Position numbers and translations under genes: made by a program. Shown here one piece after another: positions 17,933-26,959 of a stretch of DNA of 64,000 bases. Under the pieces are notes generated by a model that saw only the letters and a program-made list of their open reading frames with translations, had not been told where the DNA came from and made no database searches. This DNA comes from Actinacidiphila yanglinensis (GTDB lineage Bacteria > Actinomycetota > Actinomycetes > Streptomycetales > Streptomycetaceae), in contig NZ_FNVU01000002.1 in NCBI RefSeq assembly GCF_900107965.1, positions 1 through 64,000 of the forward strand, written 5' to 3'. Positions within the stretch are counted from its first letter, which is position 1, and each line of letters starts with the position of its first letter.

Positions 17933-19102
17933 TCAGTCCGCGGTGTGTATCCAGGCGGCCGGGTCGTCCAGCACGGCCCGGACCGCGCTGTAGGCGGCGC
18001 CGCGCAGCACACCGTCCCGGCCGAGCCGTGAGGTGACCACGTCCTCCGGGCGCCACTGGCGGTCGGTGACGCGGTCGGCCAGCTCGCGGCGGACGCCGGG
18101 CAGCAGCCACGGCGCGAGGTCCGCGAGCGGGCCGCCGACCACCACGGCCTGCGGGTCGAGCAGGTTGACGGCCCCGCTCAGCGCGATGCCGAGGGCCGCG
18201 CCGGCGTCCTCCAGGGCCCGGATCGCCACCGGGTCGCCGCCGGCCGCGGCCCGGCGCAGCTCCCGCGGGGTGCCGGCGCCCGCCGACCGGAGCAGGGCCT
18301 CCTCGCCGGCGAAGGTCTCCAGGCAGCCGTGCGCCCCGCACGAGCAGAGCGGCCCCTCCGGGTGCACCGGGACGTGGCCCAGCTCCCCGGCGAAACCGCG
18401 CGCGCCGCGGAACAGCCGGCCCTCCACAATGAGGGCGGCACCGATGCCGATCTCGGCGGAGACATGCACGAAGTCGGCGAGCCGGTGATGGTCGCCCAGC
18501 CACAGCTCGGCGAGCGCGCCGAGGTTCGCCTCGTTCTCCACGACGGTCGCGTGCGGGCCCAGCGCGGTGGCCACGGCGACGTCCTCCCAGCCGAGGTTGG
18601 GGGCGCGCAGGACGGTGCCGCGGTCGCGGCTGACCAGGCCGGGGACGGCCACCGTGGTGCCCACCGGCCGCAGGTCCAGCGCGCCGGCCTCCTTCGCGAC
18701 CTGCGCGATCAGCTCCGCGAGTTCGGCCAGCACGGACGCGGCGGGCCGGCCCCGGTTCGCGGCGGGGGACTCCGTACGGCAGCGCACCTCGCCGCGCAGG
18801 TCCACCACGCAGGCGGCGAGGTGGTCGATGCCGATCTCCGCGCCGATGCCCGCGGGGCCGGTGCCGGCCAGCGCGAGAGCCGTGCCGGGGCGGCCGACGG
18901 TGCCGGGGCGGCGGGCGCCGCGCTCCTCCAGCAGGCCCGCCGCGAGCAGCTCGTCCACCAGCGTGGACACGGTTGCCCTGGTCAGGCCGACCTCGGCGGC
19001 GATCGTGGCACGGGTGAGGTCGTCCTCCGTGGCCAGGGCGCGCATCACCAGGGAGAGGTTGCGGTGGCGCAGTTCCGATTGGGCGCCGGTGCGTTTGACC
19101 AC
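17933..19102 (-). CDS. xylR: ROK-family transcriptional regulator (probable XylR)
   Basis: 389 residues. An N-terminal winged helix (TRATIAAEVGLTRATVSTLVDELLAAGLL, about 30-60) is joined to a ROK sugar-sensing domain with an ATPase-like fold. The zinc-site signature is intact (CSCGAHGCLETF). It lies upstream of xylB on the same strand with a repeat block between them, and xylA is divergent from xylB, so it is most likely the xylose-responsive repressor of both. Other ROK proteins sense glucose or N-acetylglucosamine; the sugar is inferred from neighbours. GTG start at 19102. Confidence 0.88.
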   Translation of the reverse strand: MVKRTGAQSELRHRNLSLVMRALATEDDLTRATIAAEVGLTRATVSTLVDELLAAGLLEERGARRPGTVGRPGTALALAGTGPAGIGAEIGIDHLAACVVDLRGEVRCRTESPAANRGRPAASVLAELAELIAQVAKEAGALDLRPVGTTVAVPGLVSRDRGTVLRAPNLGWEDVAVATALGPHATVVENEANLGALAELWLGDHHRLADFVHVSAEIGIGAALIVEGRLFRGARGFAGELGHVPVHPEGPLCSCGAHGCLETFAGEEALLRSAGAGTPRELRRAAAGGDPVAIRALEDAGAALGIALSGAVNLLDPQAVVVGGPLADLAPWLLPGVRRELADRVTDRQWRPEDVVTSRLGRDGVLRGAAYSAVRAVLDDPAAWIHTAD

Positions 19103-19136
19103 GGTTCTCCTTTCTGGGCCGAGCTAAGTATGTGCG

Positions 19137-19275
19137 GGGCCTTCGGGTTCGGCGGTCCCCCCCGGGGTGGCCGTTCGCGTTGTCGCGGGACCTTGCGGTC
19201 CGTTGTGGTTGTTCGCGCAGTTCTCCCCCAGCCTGGCGGCTGGGAGGTGCCCCCACGCGCCCCTGGGGGTCTGCC
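19137..19275. repeat. Extragenic repeat, copy 2 (partial)
   Basis: Lies between xylB and the start of the ROK gene. Contains GGGACCTTGCGGTCCG (19190-19205), the core GTTCGCGCAGTTCTCCCC, here interrupted before the expected GCGCCCC by a short hairpin (CAGCC...GGCTG) and then CGCGCCCCTGGGGG. The modules match the blocks near 8.9 kb and 29.3 kb. Terminal inverted repeats are not evident, so this is a truncated or diverged copy. Confidence 0.62.
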
Positions 19276-19325
19276 CGGGCTTCGGGGGAGTGAGGGTTGC
19301 CGCAGGGGCGCGGGTGGTGTGGGGG

Positions 19326-20738
19326 TCAGCCGGCGAGGGGGAGGGTTTCGGCGAGGCGGGCGAGGGTGGCGTCGTCGCGGGGGAGGGCGGGGAGGAGGGG
19401 GCCCTCGGAGGTGCCCCAGCGCGCGGCGATCGCCGACGGCTCCTCCCCGGTGAGCAGGACCGTCGCCTGGACCGCCGCGCCGAGGGCGACCAGTTCGGAG
19501 GCGACGGGCACCCGGACCGGCCGGCCGGACAGCCGCCGTACCGTGTCCCGCCACGCACTTCCCTTCGCTCCGCCGCCGATCAGCACGATCGGCTCGTCCG
19601 TGGCGGCGGCGCCCCCGTCGACCGCGAGCACCAGGTCGAGCGCCGCGAGCAGCGCGTACACCGCGCCGTCGTACGCGCCCTGGAGCACCTGCCCGGCGGT
19701 GGTGTCGTGCCGCAGGCCCGTGAGCAGGCCGGAGGCGTACGGCAGATTCGGGGTGCGCTCGCCGTCGAGGAAGGGCAGGAAGGCGACCGAGCCGCCGGGG
19801 TCGACCTGCTCGCGGTCCCGGCCGAGCAGCTCGGCGACCTTGTCCACGGCCAGCGTGCAGTTGAGCGTGCAGGCCAGCGGCAGCCAGCCCCCGTCGGCGG
19901 CGGCGAACCCCGCGACCGTGCCGGACGGGTCGGCGGGGCGCTGCCTGGCGACCGTGTAGACGGTGCCTGAGGTGCCGAGGCTGAGCACCGGACGGCCCGG
20001 GGTGAGCCCGAGGCCCAGCGCCGCCGCCGCGTTGTCGCCGGTGCCGGCGCCGACCAGCGCCCCGGCCCGTACGCCGGCGCCGTCCCGTACCGTCCCGGCG
20101 GCCTCGCCGGGGCCGAGCACCGCGGGCAGCAGCGCGGGGTCCAGACCGGCCTCGCCGAGCAGTTCCTCGTCGTACGCGCCGGTGCTCGACGCCCACCAGC
20201 CGGTGCCGGACGCGTCCCCGCGGTCGGTGACCGCGGCGCCGCTGAGCCGCTCGGTGAGGAAGTCGTGCGGCAGCCGCACCGCCCGCGCGGCCGCGGCCGC
20301 CTCGGGCTCGTGGGCGCGCAGCCACTCCCACTTGGCGAGGGTGAAGCTCGCCCCGGGCACCGACCCGATCCGCTCGGCCCACCAGGCCGCGCCGCGCCGC
20401 TCCACCAGTGCCTCGGCCTGCGGGGCGGACCGCACGTCGTTCCACAGCAGGGCGTCGCGCAGCGGGCGGCCCCGGTCGTCGAGCACGACCAGGCCGTGCT
20501 GCTGGCCGCCGACCGCGACCGCGTCGGCCCGCGCGGCGTACTCGCCGAGCTGGCCGAGCGCGTCCTGGAGGGCACGCCACCACACCTCGGGATCGGTCTC
20601 GCGGCCGGCGCCCGTGCTGACGGTGTGCGGGGCCTGGCCGCGGGCCAGCACCTCGCCGCTGGCGACGTCGACCGCCAGCACCTTCGTGGACTGCGTGGAG
20701 CTGTCCACGCCGAGCACGATCTGTCCCTCTCGCGCCAT
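19326..20738 (-). CDS. xylB: Xylulokinase
   Basis: 470-residue FGGY-family kinase that phosphorylates D-xylulose. LGVDSSTQSTKVLAVD is the N-terminal phosphate loop, VGGQQHGLVVLD the substrate loop with MQHG-like QQHG, WNDVRS follows, and LSLGTSGTVYT plus IGGGAKGSAWRD are the ATP-binding motifs of the second domain. ATG at 20738 gives the canonical start (MAREGQIVLGVD); a TTG/ATG 30 bases further up is less likely. Divergent from xylA with a 92-base shared promoter region. No xylose transporter is nearby. Confidence 0.95.
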   Translation of the reverse strand: MAREGQIVLGVDSSTQSTKVLAVDVASGEVLARGQAPHTVSTGAGRETDPEVWWRALQDALGQLGEYAARADAVAVGGQQHGLVVLDDRGRPLRDALLWNDVRSAPQAEALVERRGAAWWAERIGSVPGASFTLAKWEWLRAHEPEAAAAARAVRLPHDFLTERLSGAAVTDRGDASGTGWWASSTGAYDEELLGEAGLDPALLPAVLGPGEAAGTVRDGAGVRAGALVGAGTGDNAAAALGLGLTPGRPVLSLGTSGTVYTVARQRPADPSGTVAGFAAADGGWLPLACTLNCTLAVDKVAELLGRDREQVDPGGSVAFLPFLDGERTPNLPYASGLLTGLRHDTTAGQVLQGAYDGAVYALLAALDLVLAVDGGAAATDEPIVLIGGGAKGSAWRDTVRRLSGRPVRVPVASELVALGAAVQATVLLTGEEPSAIAARWGTSEGPLLPALPRDDATLARLAETLPLAG

Positions 20739-20796
20739 GTGATCCCGGTCCTTTCGCGCGGTTGCCACTTCCCATCATCGGGCTCGCATACTAATT

Positions 20797-20805
20797 TGTT
20801 CAACA
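20797..20805. promoter_or_regulatory. Candidate XylR operator in xylB-xylA intergenic region
   Basis: TGTT-C-AACA (20797-20805) inside AATTTGTTCAACAGTC. TTTGTT and CAACA half-sites are known from XylR (ROK) operators in other bacteria. It is the only AT-rich palindrome in the 92 bases between the two start codons. Short, so tentative. Confidence 0.45.
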
Positions 20806-20830
20806 GTCTGACGAATAGGAGCCGACCGCA

Positions 20831-22012
20831 ATGACTTCCGAGACGAACCTCACCCCCACCCCGGCCGACAAGTTCACCTTCGGGCTGTGGACGGTCGGCT
20901 GGCAGGGCCGGGACCCCTTCGGCGACGCCACCCGCGCGCCGCTCGACCCGGTCGAGTCGGTGAACCGGCTGGCCGAGCTGGGTGCGTACGGTGTGACGTT
21001 CCACGACGACGACCTGATCCCGTTCGGTTCGTCCGACGCCGAGCGCGACGCCCACATCAAGCGCTTCCGGCAGGCACTGGACGCCACCGGCATGAAGGTG
21101 CCGATGGCCACCACCAACCTCTTCACCCACCCGGTGTTCAAGGACGGCGGCTTCACCTCCAACGTCCGCGAGGTGCGCCGCTTCGCGCTGCGCAAGGTGA
21201 TCCGCAACATCGACCTCGCCGTCGAGCTGGGCGCGGAGACCTACGTCGCCTGGGGCGGCCGCGAGGGCGCGGAGTCCGGCGGCGCCAAGGACGTGCGGGT
21301 CGCCCTGGACCGGATGAAGGAAGCCTTCGACATCCTCGGCCAGTACGTCACCGAGCAGGGCTACCAGCTGCGCTTCGCCGTGGAGCCGAAGCCGAACGAG
21401 CCGCGCGGCGACATCCTGCTGCCGACCGTCGGCCACGCGCTGGCGTTCATCAACTCCCTGGAGCGCCCCGAGATGGTGGGCGTCAACCCCGAGGTCGGCC
21501 ACGAGCAGATGGCCGGGCTGAACTTCCCGCACGGCATCGCGCAGGCGCTGTGGCACGGCAAGCTCTTCCACATCGACCTCAACGGCCAGACCGGCATCAA
21601 GTACGACCAGGACCTGCGCTTCGGCGCCGGTGACCTGCGGTCGGCCTTCTGGCTGGTCGACCTGCTGGAGCGCGGCGGCTACCAGGGCCCGCGGCACTTC
21701 GACTTCAAGCCGCCGCGGACCGAGGACATGAGCGGCGTGTGGGCGTCGGCGGCCGGCGGCATGCGCAACTACCTGATCCTCAAGGAGCGTGCCGCGGCCT
21801 TCCGGGCCAACCCGGTGGTCCAGGAGGCGCTGCGCGCGTCCGGGCTGGACGAGCTGGCGCAGACCACGCTCGGCGCCGGCGAGTCGCTCGCCGACCTGAT
21901 CGCCGACCGCAGCGCGTACGAGGACTTCGACGCGGACGCGGTCGCCGAGCGCGGCATGGCCTTCGAGGCGCTGGACCAGCTGGCGATGGACCACCTGCTC
22001 GGCGTGCGCTGA
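20831..22012 (+). CDS. xylA: Xylose isomerase
   Basis: 393 residues, the size of class I (Streptomyces-type) xylose isomerases. Interconverts D-xylose and D-xylulose. Signature stretches: [15 protein letters not shown] (start), [13 protein letters not shown] with the catalytic His, [16 protein letters not shown] with the metal Glu and Lys, [18 protein letters not shown] and [10 protein letters not shown] with metal ligands. ATG at 20831 with AGGAG upstream. Paired with xylB across a shared promoter; xylulose-5-phosphate goes to the pentose phosphate pathway. Confidence 0.97.
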   Translation: MTSETNLTPTPADKFTFGLWTVGWQGRDPFGDATRAPLDPVESVNRLAELGAYGVTFHDDDLIPFGSSDAERDAHIKRFRQALDATGMKVPMATTNLFTHPVFKDGGFTSNVREVRRFALRKVIRNIDLAVELGAETYVAWGGREGAESGGAKDVRVALDRMKEAFDILGQYVTEQGYQLRFAVEPKPNEPRGDILLPTVGHALAFINSLERPEMVGVNPEVGHEQMAGLNFPHGIAQALWHGKLFHIDLNGQTGIKYDQDLRFGAGDLRSAFWLVDLLERGGYQGPRHFDFKPPRTEDMSGVWASAAGGMRNYLILKERAAAFRANPVVQEALRASGLDELAQTTLGAGESLADLIADRSAYEDFDADAVAERGMAFEALDQLAMDHLLGVR

Positions 22013-22060
22013 CCCGCAGAACGACGGACCAGACTCCAGGACGAACCTGGGACCCGGCTG

Positions 22061-22086
22061 TGAACAGGCCGTGCACGGCCTGTTCA
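22061..22086 (+). terminator. Perfect hairpin after xylA
   Basis: GAACAGGCCG (22062-22071) pairs with CGGCCTGTTC (22076-22085) around TGCA; an outer T-A pair extends the stem. The hairpin sits 49 bases after the xylA stop and is the expected factor-independent terminator shape for Streptomyces. Confidence 0.75.
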
Positions 22087-22136
22087 AGGAAGAAATAACC
22101 TCCCGCTCAGCCGGGCCTCAGGTTCGCGTGCTCTTT

Positions 22137-22190
22137 CTCAAGCCCCGCTCACCTTCGCCTCACCGCACCCTCACCGCCGATTCCTACCGT
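22137..22190 (+). promoter_or_regulatory. Four 11-bp direct repeats: response-regulator site for the ABC exporter
   Basis: CTCA-type units start at exactly 22137, 22148, 22159 and 22170 (CTCAAG, CTCACC, CTCACC, CTCACC), each 11 bases apart. A TACCGT hexamer at 22185-22190 is a likely -10 box. Direct repeats in phase with the DNA helix, ending just before the -10, are the pattern of OmpR/PhoB-class activators. No two-component genes lie in the window. Confidence 0.6.
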
Positions 22191-22300
22191 TGCGCGGCAG
22201 TGGGAGCAGGGGCGGACGCCTCCCTCCTCGCGTTCGCCCCGCTCTCCGCACCCCACCCGGGGTGCATTCCACTGCCTTCCTGCCAACCACGAGGAATCGG

Positions 22301-23776
22301 ATGTTCTTCACGTATCTCCGGCGCGAGCTGCGCCGCCGGCGCAAGGCGGCGCTCGTGGTCGCGCTGGGCCTCGCGCTCGGCATCGGCCTCGTCATCACCG
22401 TCGACTCGGTCTCGTCCGGCATGGACCAGGCCCAGGGCAAGGTGCTCAAGTCGCTGTACGGCCTCGGCACGGACATGACCGTCACGAAGGCGGCCCCGGC
22501 CTCCGGCACCGGGTCCACCACCCGGCCGAAGTTCGACTTCGACGCGAACAGCAGCGGCACGTCGCAGAGCAGCGACCGGGTCATGGTGCAGGGCTTCCAG
22601 ACCCTGTCGTCCTCGGTCGTCAGCACCGTCGGCAAGCAGAAGGACGTCGCCGGCGCGGTCGGCGGCCTCAACCTCCAGGTGCTCAAGATCAACGGCACCT
22701 TCACGCAGGGCCAGTTCCAGCAGCGCCAGGGCTCCTCCTCCGGGGGCGGCTTCCCCGGCGGTGGTGGCAGCAGCAGCACCCCGCAGGGCGAGGTCAAGGG
22801 CGGCGGCGCCCAGTTCGACGCGAACAGCTACACGCTCTACGGCGTCGACGTCTCCGACCTCTCGATGGGCCCGCTGACCTCCTCCAAGATCACCTCGGGC
22901 AGCACCTTCACCGCGGCCGACGCCAACGCGAAGGTGATGGTCGCCGACTCCGCCTACGCCAAGCAGAACAAGCTCAAGGTCGGCTCCACGGTCACCGTCA
23001 AGGGCACCAAGTACAAGGTGATCGGCATCGCGACCGCCGACAGCGGCGACGCGGCCGCCAATCTCTACCTCCCGCTGAAGCAGGCGCAGACCCTCTCCTC
23101 CTCGGCGAGCAAGATCACCACGGTCTACGTCAAGGCGTCCGACTCCCAGCAGATCTCCACGGTCAAGTCCGAGATCCAGCACAACATCTCCGGCACCACC
23201 GTCACCACGTCCGCGGACCTGGCCTCCACCGTCTCCGGCTCGCTGTCCACCGCCTCGTCGCTGGCCACCAACGTCGGCAAGTGGCTGTCCATCGCGGTGC
23301 TGATCGCCGCGTTCCTGGTCGCCGGTCTGCTCACCTCCTCGGCGGTCAGCCGCCGGGTGCGGGAGTTCGGCACGCTCAAGGCGCTGGGCTGGAAGAGCGG
23401 CCGGGTCACCCGGCAGGTCATGGGTGAGGCCCTGGTCAACGGCCTGATCGGTGGCGCGCTCGGCATCGCCCTCGGCCTGGCCGGCGCATTCGCCGTCACC
23501 GAGATCAGCCCCACGCTCAGCGCCCAACTCGGCTCCTCCGCAAGCACCGGTGGCGGCCAGGGCGGTCCCGGTGGCGGCGCCCCCGGCGGCTTCGGCGGCG
23601 GCGCCCGGCAGGCCGCGTCCAAGACCCTCGACGTCGCCCTGAGCGCGCCGGTGAGCGTCGGCACCATCGTGCTCGCCGTCGGCCTGGCGCTCGGTGGCGG
23701 CCTGATCGCCGGCACCTTCGGCGGCTGGCGCGCGTCCCGGCTGCGCCCGGCGGACGCGCTGCGCCGCGTCGAGTAG
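22301..23776 (+). CDS. MacB/FtsX-type ABC transporter permease
   Basis: 491 residues. One membrane helix at the N-terminus (AALVVALGLALGIGLVITV), a large extracytoplasmic domain (about 35-310) with Gly/Ser-rich loops, then three helices at the C-terminus (near 333-360, 385-415, 445-475) in the FtsX fold. SRRVREFGTLKALGWKSGRV is the cytoplasmic coupling loop and SRLRPADALRRVE the usual end. ATG at 22301 after GAGGAAT; the longer upstream frame is not conserved-looking. It pairs with the ATPase 76 bases downstream; together they probably export a peptide, lipid or antibiotic, or signal cell-envelope stress. Confidence 0.9.
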   Translation: MFFTYLRRELRRRRKAALVVALGLALGIGLVITVDSVSSGMDQAQGKVLKSLYGLGTDMTVTKAAPASGTGSTTRPKFDFDANSSGTSQSSDRVMVQGFQTLSSSVVSTVGKQKDVAGAVGGLNLQVLKINGTFTQGQFQQRQGSSSGGGFPGGGGSSSTPQGEVKGGGAQFDANSYTLYGVDVSDLSMGPLTSSKITSGSTFTAADANAKVMVADSAYAKQNKLKVGSTVTVKGTKYKVIGIATADSGDAAANLYLPLKQAQTLSSSASKITTVYVKASDSQQISTVKSEIQHNISGTTVTTSADLASTVSGSLSTASSLATNVGKWLSIAVLIAAFLVAGLLTSSAVSRRVREFGTLKALGWKSGRVTRQVMGEALVNGLIGGALGIALGLAGAFAVTEISPTLSAQLGSSASTGGGQGGPGGGAPGGFGGGARQAASKTLDVALSAPVSVGTIVLAVGLALGGGLIAGTFGGWRASRLRPADALRRVE

Positions 23777-23852
23777 CCGCGGGTCCGCCAGGCCGCCCAG
23801 CGGCCTGGCGCCCGGCCACCCCCTCTTCCGACCGCTCCCCAGGAGTCCACCC

Positions 23853-24536
23853 ATGTACCAGCTCAGCGGCGTCACCAAGCGCTACCGCCGGGGCAAGACG
23901 AACGTCGACGCCCTGCGCGGCATCGACCTGACCATCGCCGACGGCGACCAGCTCGTCATCCAAGGCCCCACCGGCGGGGGCAAGTCCACCCTGCTCCAGA
24001 TGCTCGGCGCGCTCGATCGCCCGACCTCCGGCGTCATCGAGTTCGACGGCACCGACCTGGCCAAGCTCAGCGAGGCCCGGCTGACCAAGGTCCGCTCGGA
24101 GAACATCGGTTTCATCTTCCAGAGCTTCAACCTCATCCCGACCCTCAACGCGCAGGAGAACGTCGAGACCGCCCTCGTGCCGATGGGAGTCCGCCCGGCC
24201 GACCGGCGCGCTCGCGCCGCGGCCGCCCTGGAGTCCGTCGGGCTCGGCGAGCGCCTCACCCACCTGCCCTCCGAGCTCTCCGGCGGCCAGCAGCAGCGCG
24301 TCGCCATCGCCCGCGCCCTGGTCAAGGAGCCCAAGGTGCTGCTCGCGGACGAGCCGACCGGCAACCTCGACGAGGGCACCCGCGACGACATCATGGCGCT
24401 GCTCGAAGGGCTGTGGCGGGACCGCGGGCTGACCTTCATCCTGGTCACCCACGACTCGACCATCGCCAAGCGCGCCCCGCGGCTGGCCACCCTGCGCAAG
24501 GGCACCCTCACGGTGCGGGAGTCGTCCCGGACCTGA
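23853..24536 (+). CDS. MacB/LolD-type ABC transporter ATP-binding protein
   Basis: 227 residues. Walker A GPTGGGKSTLLQML (near residue 40), Q-loop FIFQSFNLIPTLN, signature LSGGQQQRVAIARAL, Walker B VLLADEPTGNLD, and the switch His in LVTHDSTIA. This is the LolD/MacB group of ATPases that partner FtsX-like permeases. It follows the permease gene directly. Confidence 0.94.
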   Translation: MYQLSGVTKRYRRGKTNVDALRGIDLTIADGDQLVIQGPTGGGKSTLLQMLGALDRPTSGVIEFDGTDLAKLSEARLTKVRSENIGFIFQSFNLIPTLNAQENVETALVPMGVRPADRRARAAAALESVGLGERLTHLPSELSGGQQQRVAIARALVKEPKVLLADEPTGNLDEGTRDDIMALLEGLWRDRGLTFILVTHDSTIAKRAPRLATLRKGTLTVRESSRT

Positions 24537-24576
24537 GGGCCGCCGAGCTGTCGGTACGCCGTGCGAGGCTTCGGGC

Positions 24577-25185
24577 ATGACCGCCACGGCTGAGGACTAC
24601 CTCTGGTTCCCCACGCAGTTCCCCGAGCTGGCCGAGGCATACTGCCTCACCCTGGTCCGCGGGGTGCCACCCGGCACCCTGCTGACCAGGCTGGCCGCGG
24701 AGCCGGCCGAACCCGCGACCGGCGCCGCGGACCTGGTCGAACGCAGCTACGACGCCTGGGACACCTACGACTCCGACCGGCTGCTCGTCGGCGCCACCGC
24801 CCTCGGCGACTGGACCCTCGTGGCCGAGGCCAACGGCTACGTCGGGATCACGGAGGCGCTGATCCGCCCGCTCTCCGCGGGCACCACCGTCGTCTCGCAC
24901 TTCCGCAACATCAACGCCGTCGACCACTTCACCTGGTGGGAGGACGGCGACCTGCGGCTCGACTTCGAGCCCCTTTTCGCCCACCAGCGCTCCGGCAGCA
25001 CCCCCGACGCCCTGGTCGACGCCATGCGCGCCGTCGGGTTCGACCTCGACGACGGCCCCGACCGGGACTTCGCCCACCACACCGAGGCCGCCTTCGCGCT
25101 CGCCGAACACCTCACCGCGACGCCGCTCACCCCCGCCCACCTCGCCGCGGCCCCCTTCACCTGCGGCCTGGTCTCCCCGCGCTGA
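24577..25185 (+). CDS. DUF6461-type protein of unknown function
   Basis: 202 residues, soluble and acidic, with many Trp and aromatic residues: WFPTQFPELAEAYCLTLVRG, then ALGDWTLVAEANGYVG and WWEDGDLRLDFEPLF. These patterns match the DUF6461 family of actinobacteria (recalled). No catalytic motif. The last codons overlap a large terminator hairpin. Probably transcribed on its own or as the tail of the ABC operon (40-base gap). Confidence 0.78.
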   Translation: MTATAEDYLWFPTQFPELAEAYCLTLVRGVPPGTLLTRLAAEPAEPATGAADLVERSYDAWDTYDSDRLLVGATALGDWTLVAEANGYVGITEALIRPLSAGTTVVSHFRNINAVDHFTWWEDGDLRLDFEPLFAHQRSGSTPDALVDAMRAVGFDLDDGPDRDFAHHTEAAFALAEHLTATPLTPAHLAAAPFTCGLVSPR

Positions 25186-25222
25186 CCGCGGGCCCGGCCC
25201 GGCGGTCGGGCGCGGGGAGACC
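25170..25222. terminator. Large bidirectional hairpin overlapping a stop codon
   Basis: GGTCTCCCCGCGC (25170-25182) pairs perfectly with GCGCGGGGAGACC (25210-25222); inside, GACCGC (25184-25189) pairs with GCGGTC (25202-25207). The left arm ends at the stop codon (TGA 25183-25185) of the upstream gene, so coding sequence and terminator are shared. It sits between two convergent genes. Confidence 0.75.
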
Positions 25223-25231
25223 GGGGCGCGG

Positions 25232-25615
25232 TCAGCGCCCGTCGGACTCCCACCACACCTGGTGGGCGGCGGTCTCCGCCGCCGGCTCGACGATCTCCCA
25301 CGCCTCGGCGATCCGCCCGTCGTCGAACCGCCAGATGTCGACGACCTCGACGCCCGGCCCGGCGCCCGGGATCCGGCGCCGCGAGTGCATCACGACGTGG
25401 TCGCCCTCGGCCAGCACGTGGTCGATCTCGACCTTCATCTCGTCGAGCGGACCCTCGCGGACGAGGGCGAGCCACTCCGCCTTCGTGCGCGTGGTCGCGT
25501 CCGGCCGGTGGTAGACGAAGTCGTCCTTCAGCAGCGGCACGAGCGTGTCGGCGTCGCCGGTACTGATCAGCTCCGCCAGCGCCCGTTGGATGAGGGTCTT
25601 GTTGTCTGTGGTCAT
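25232..25615 (-). CDS. SnoaL-like/NTF2-fold protein
   Basis: 127 residues with the cone-shaped NTF2 fold pattern: IQRALAELISTGDADTLVPLLKDDFVYHRPD at the start, then HVLAEGDHVVMHSRRRI and VEVVDIWRFDDGRIAEAWEIVEP, the typical final strands of SnoaL-like polyketide-cyclase/hydrolase relatives. ATG at 25615. Divergent from an XRE regulator (81 bases between starts), so it is likely its target. Substrate unknown. Confidence 0.85.
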   Translation of the reverse strand: MTTDNKTLIQRALAELISTGDADTLVPLLKDDFVYHRPDATTRTKAEWLALVREGPLDEMKVEIDHVLAEGDHVVMHSRRRIPGAGPGVEVVDIWRFDDGRIAEAWEIVEPAAETAAHQVWWESDGR

Positions 25616-25696
25616 GTGGCCAGCATTGCCGCTGTTGTGAGGGTTGTCGATGAAGTCGGATTTCATGGCGTACGGCGCCGCGAGGCTCTAGCCTCG

Positions 25697-26506
25697 GTGA
25701 GCGTGGATACGGTCGGTGAGTTCCTGCGGCAGTGGCGGCAGCGGCGGCGGCTCAGCCAGCTCGACCTGGCGATCGCCGCCGACGTGTCGGCACGCCATGT
25801 CAGCCTGGTCGAGACCGGCAAGTCCAACCCGAGCGCCGAGATAGTCCTCCGGCTGGCGGATCAGCTCGACGTGCCGCTGCGCGAGCGCAACCGGCTGCTG
25901 CTCGCGGCCGGTTACGCGCCCCGGTACGCCGAGCGCCCGCTGGAGGGGGACGCGCTGTCCGCGGCCCGGGCCGCGGTGGAGAGGGTGCTGCGCGCCCACG
26001 AGCCGTACCCGGCGGTGGTCTTCGACCGCCGGTGGAACATCGTGCTGACCAACCGCGCACTCGACCCGTTCCTCGCGGACGTTCCCGGCGACCTGCTGCG
26101 GCCGCCGGTCAACATGGTGCGGCTGGCCCTGGACCCGCGCGGGCTCGCCCCCCTGGTGGTCAACCTGGCCGACGTGCGGGCGATGTTCCGTACCCGCGTC
26201 ACCCGCCAGCTCTCCACCGCCCCGGACGCCGAACTGACCGCGCTGTACGAGGAACTGCTGGCGCCGGTGCCCGACGAGCCGGGGTACCCGATCGAGTCCG
26301 AGGTGGTGATCCCGATGATCATCCGCTTCGGCGGGCGGGAGCTGCGGCTGTTCTCGACCATCACCACCTTCGGCACCCCGCTGGACATCACCCTGGACGA
26401 CGTCGCGATCGAGTCGTACTACCCGGCGGACGCGGAGACCGCCGCCTACTTCACCGGGTCGGCGGCACCCGGTGGGGCGGGCGGGCCCGGCGCGCCGCGG
26501 CCCTGA
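25697..26506 (+). CDS. XRE-family regulator with MmyB-like ligand-binding domain
   Basis: 269 residues. The helix-turn-helix spans about residues 5-60 (LRQWRQRRRLSQLDLAIAADVSARHVSLVETGKSNPS). The rest is the MmyB-like domain, with PYPAVVFDRRWNIVLTNRAL, NMVRLALDP and the C-terminal ITTFGTPLDITLDDVAIESYYPAD. Relatives often control a divergent oxidoreductase or SnoaL-type gene. GTG at 25697 (or 25703). A much longer upstream frame is a shadow of the SnoaL gene. Confidence 0.88.
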   Translation: MSVDTVGEFLRQWRQRRRLSQLDLAIAADVSARHVSLVETGKSNPSAEIVLRLADQLDVPLRERNRLLLAAGYAPRYAERPLEGDALSAARAAVERVLRAHEPYPAVVFDRRWNIVLTNRALDPFLADVPGDLLRPPVNMVRLALDPRGLAPLVVNLADVRAMFRTRVTRQLSTAPDAELTALYEELLAPVPDEPGYPIESEVVIPMIIRFGGRELRLFSTITTFGTPLDITLDDVAIESYYPADAETAAYFTGSAAPGGAGGPGAPRP

Positions 26507-26524
26507 GCGGAGGGACCCGCCCGT

Positions 26525-26959
26525 TCAGCCCGCGGCGCGGGTGGCGGCACGCTCCTGGGCTTCGAGGAGTTCCTCGCCGTGGTCCCGGGTCCAGTCGCCC
26601 ATCGCCCGCATCGGGCCCTCCACCAGGCTGGTGCCGAGCGGGGTCAGGCCGTAGTCGACCCGCGGCGGCGCGGCGCGGAAGGTGCGACGCTCGATCAGGC
26701 CGTTGGCGAGCAGCCGGCGCAGCGACTCGGTGAGCACCTTGTCGCTGATCCCGCCGGACAGCGCCAGCAGCCCGGCGCGGCGCATCGGTCCCTCGCTCAG
26801 ACCGGCGAGGACCACCGGGTCCCAGGTGTGGGCGAAGAGTTCGGTCGCCGCGCGCAGCCGGCAGTCCACGAGCGAGCGTTCGCAGGAGGCGTCCGCGGCG
26901 CGGCGGGTGGTACGGCCGTGCGGCGGAAGGGTCACGGGGGTGGCGTGGTCGTCGTCCAT
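26525..26959 (-). CDS. HxlR-family transcriptional regulator
   Basis: 144 residues. Winged helix with the HxlR layout: WDPVVLAGLSEGPMRRAGLLALSGGISDKVLTESLRRLLANGLIERRTF, then VDYGLTPLGTSLVEGPMRAMGDWTRDH. A Cys-containing stretch (ASCERSLVDCRLRAA) precedes it, which could be redox-sensitive. Divergent from the NAD(P)-binding protein gene 116 bases away, the usual HxlR-target arrangement. Confidence 0.9.
   Translation of the reverse strand: MDDDHATPVTLPPHGRTTRRAADASCERSLVDCRLRAATELFAHTWDPVVLAGLSEGPMRRAGLLALSGGISDKVLTESLRRLLANGLIERRTFRAAPPRVDYGLTPLGTSLVEGPMRAMGDWTRDHGEELLEAQERAATRAAG

Noticed and set aside
22301..24536. Possible biosynthetic or resistance island around the ABC exporter
   Set aside because: No synthase, modifying enzyme or resistance gene beside it; ordinary exporter pair.
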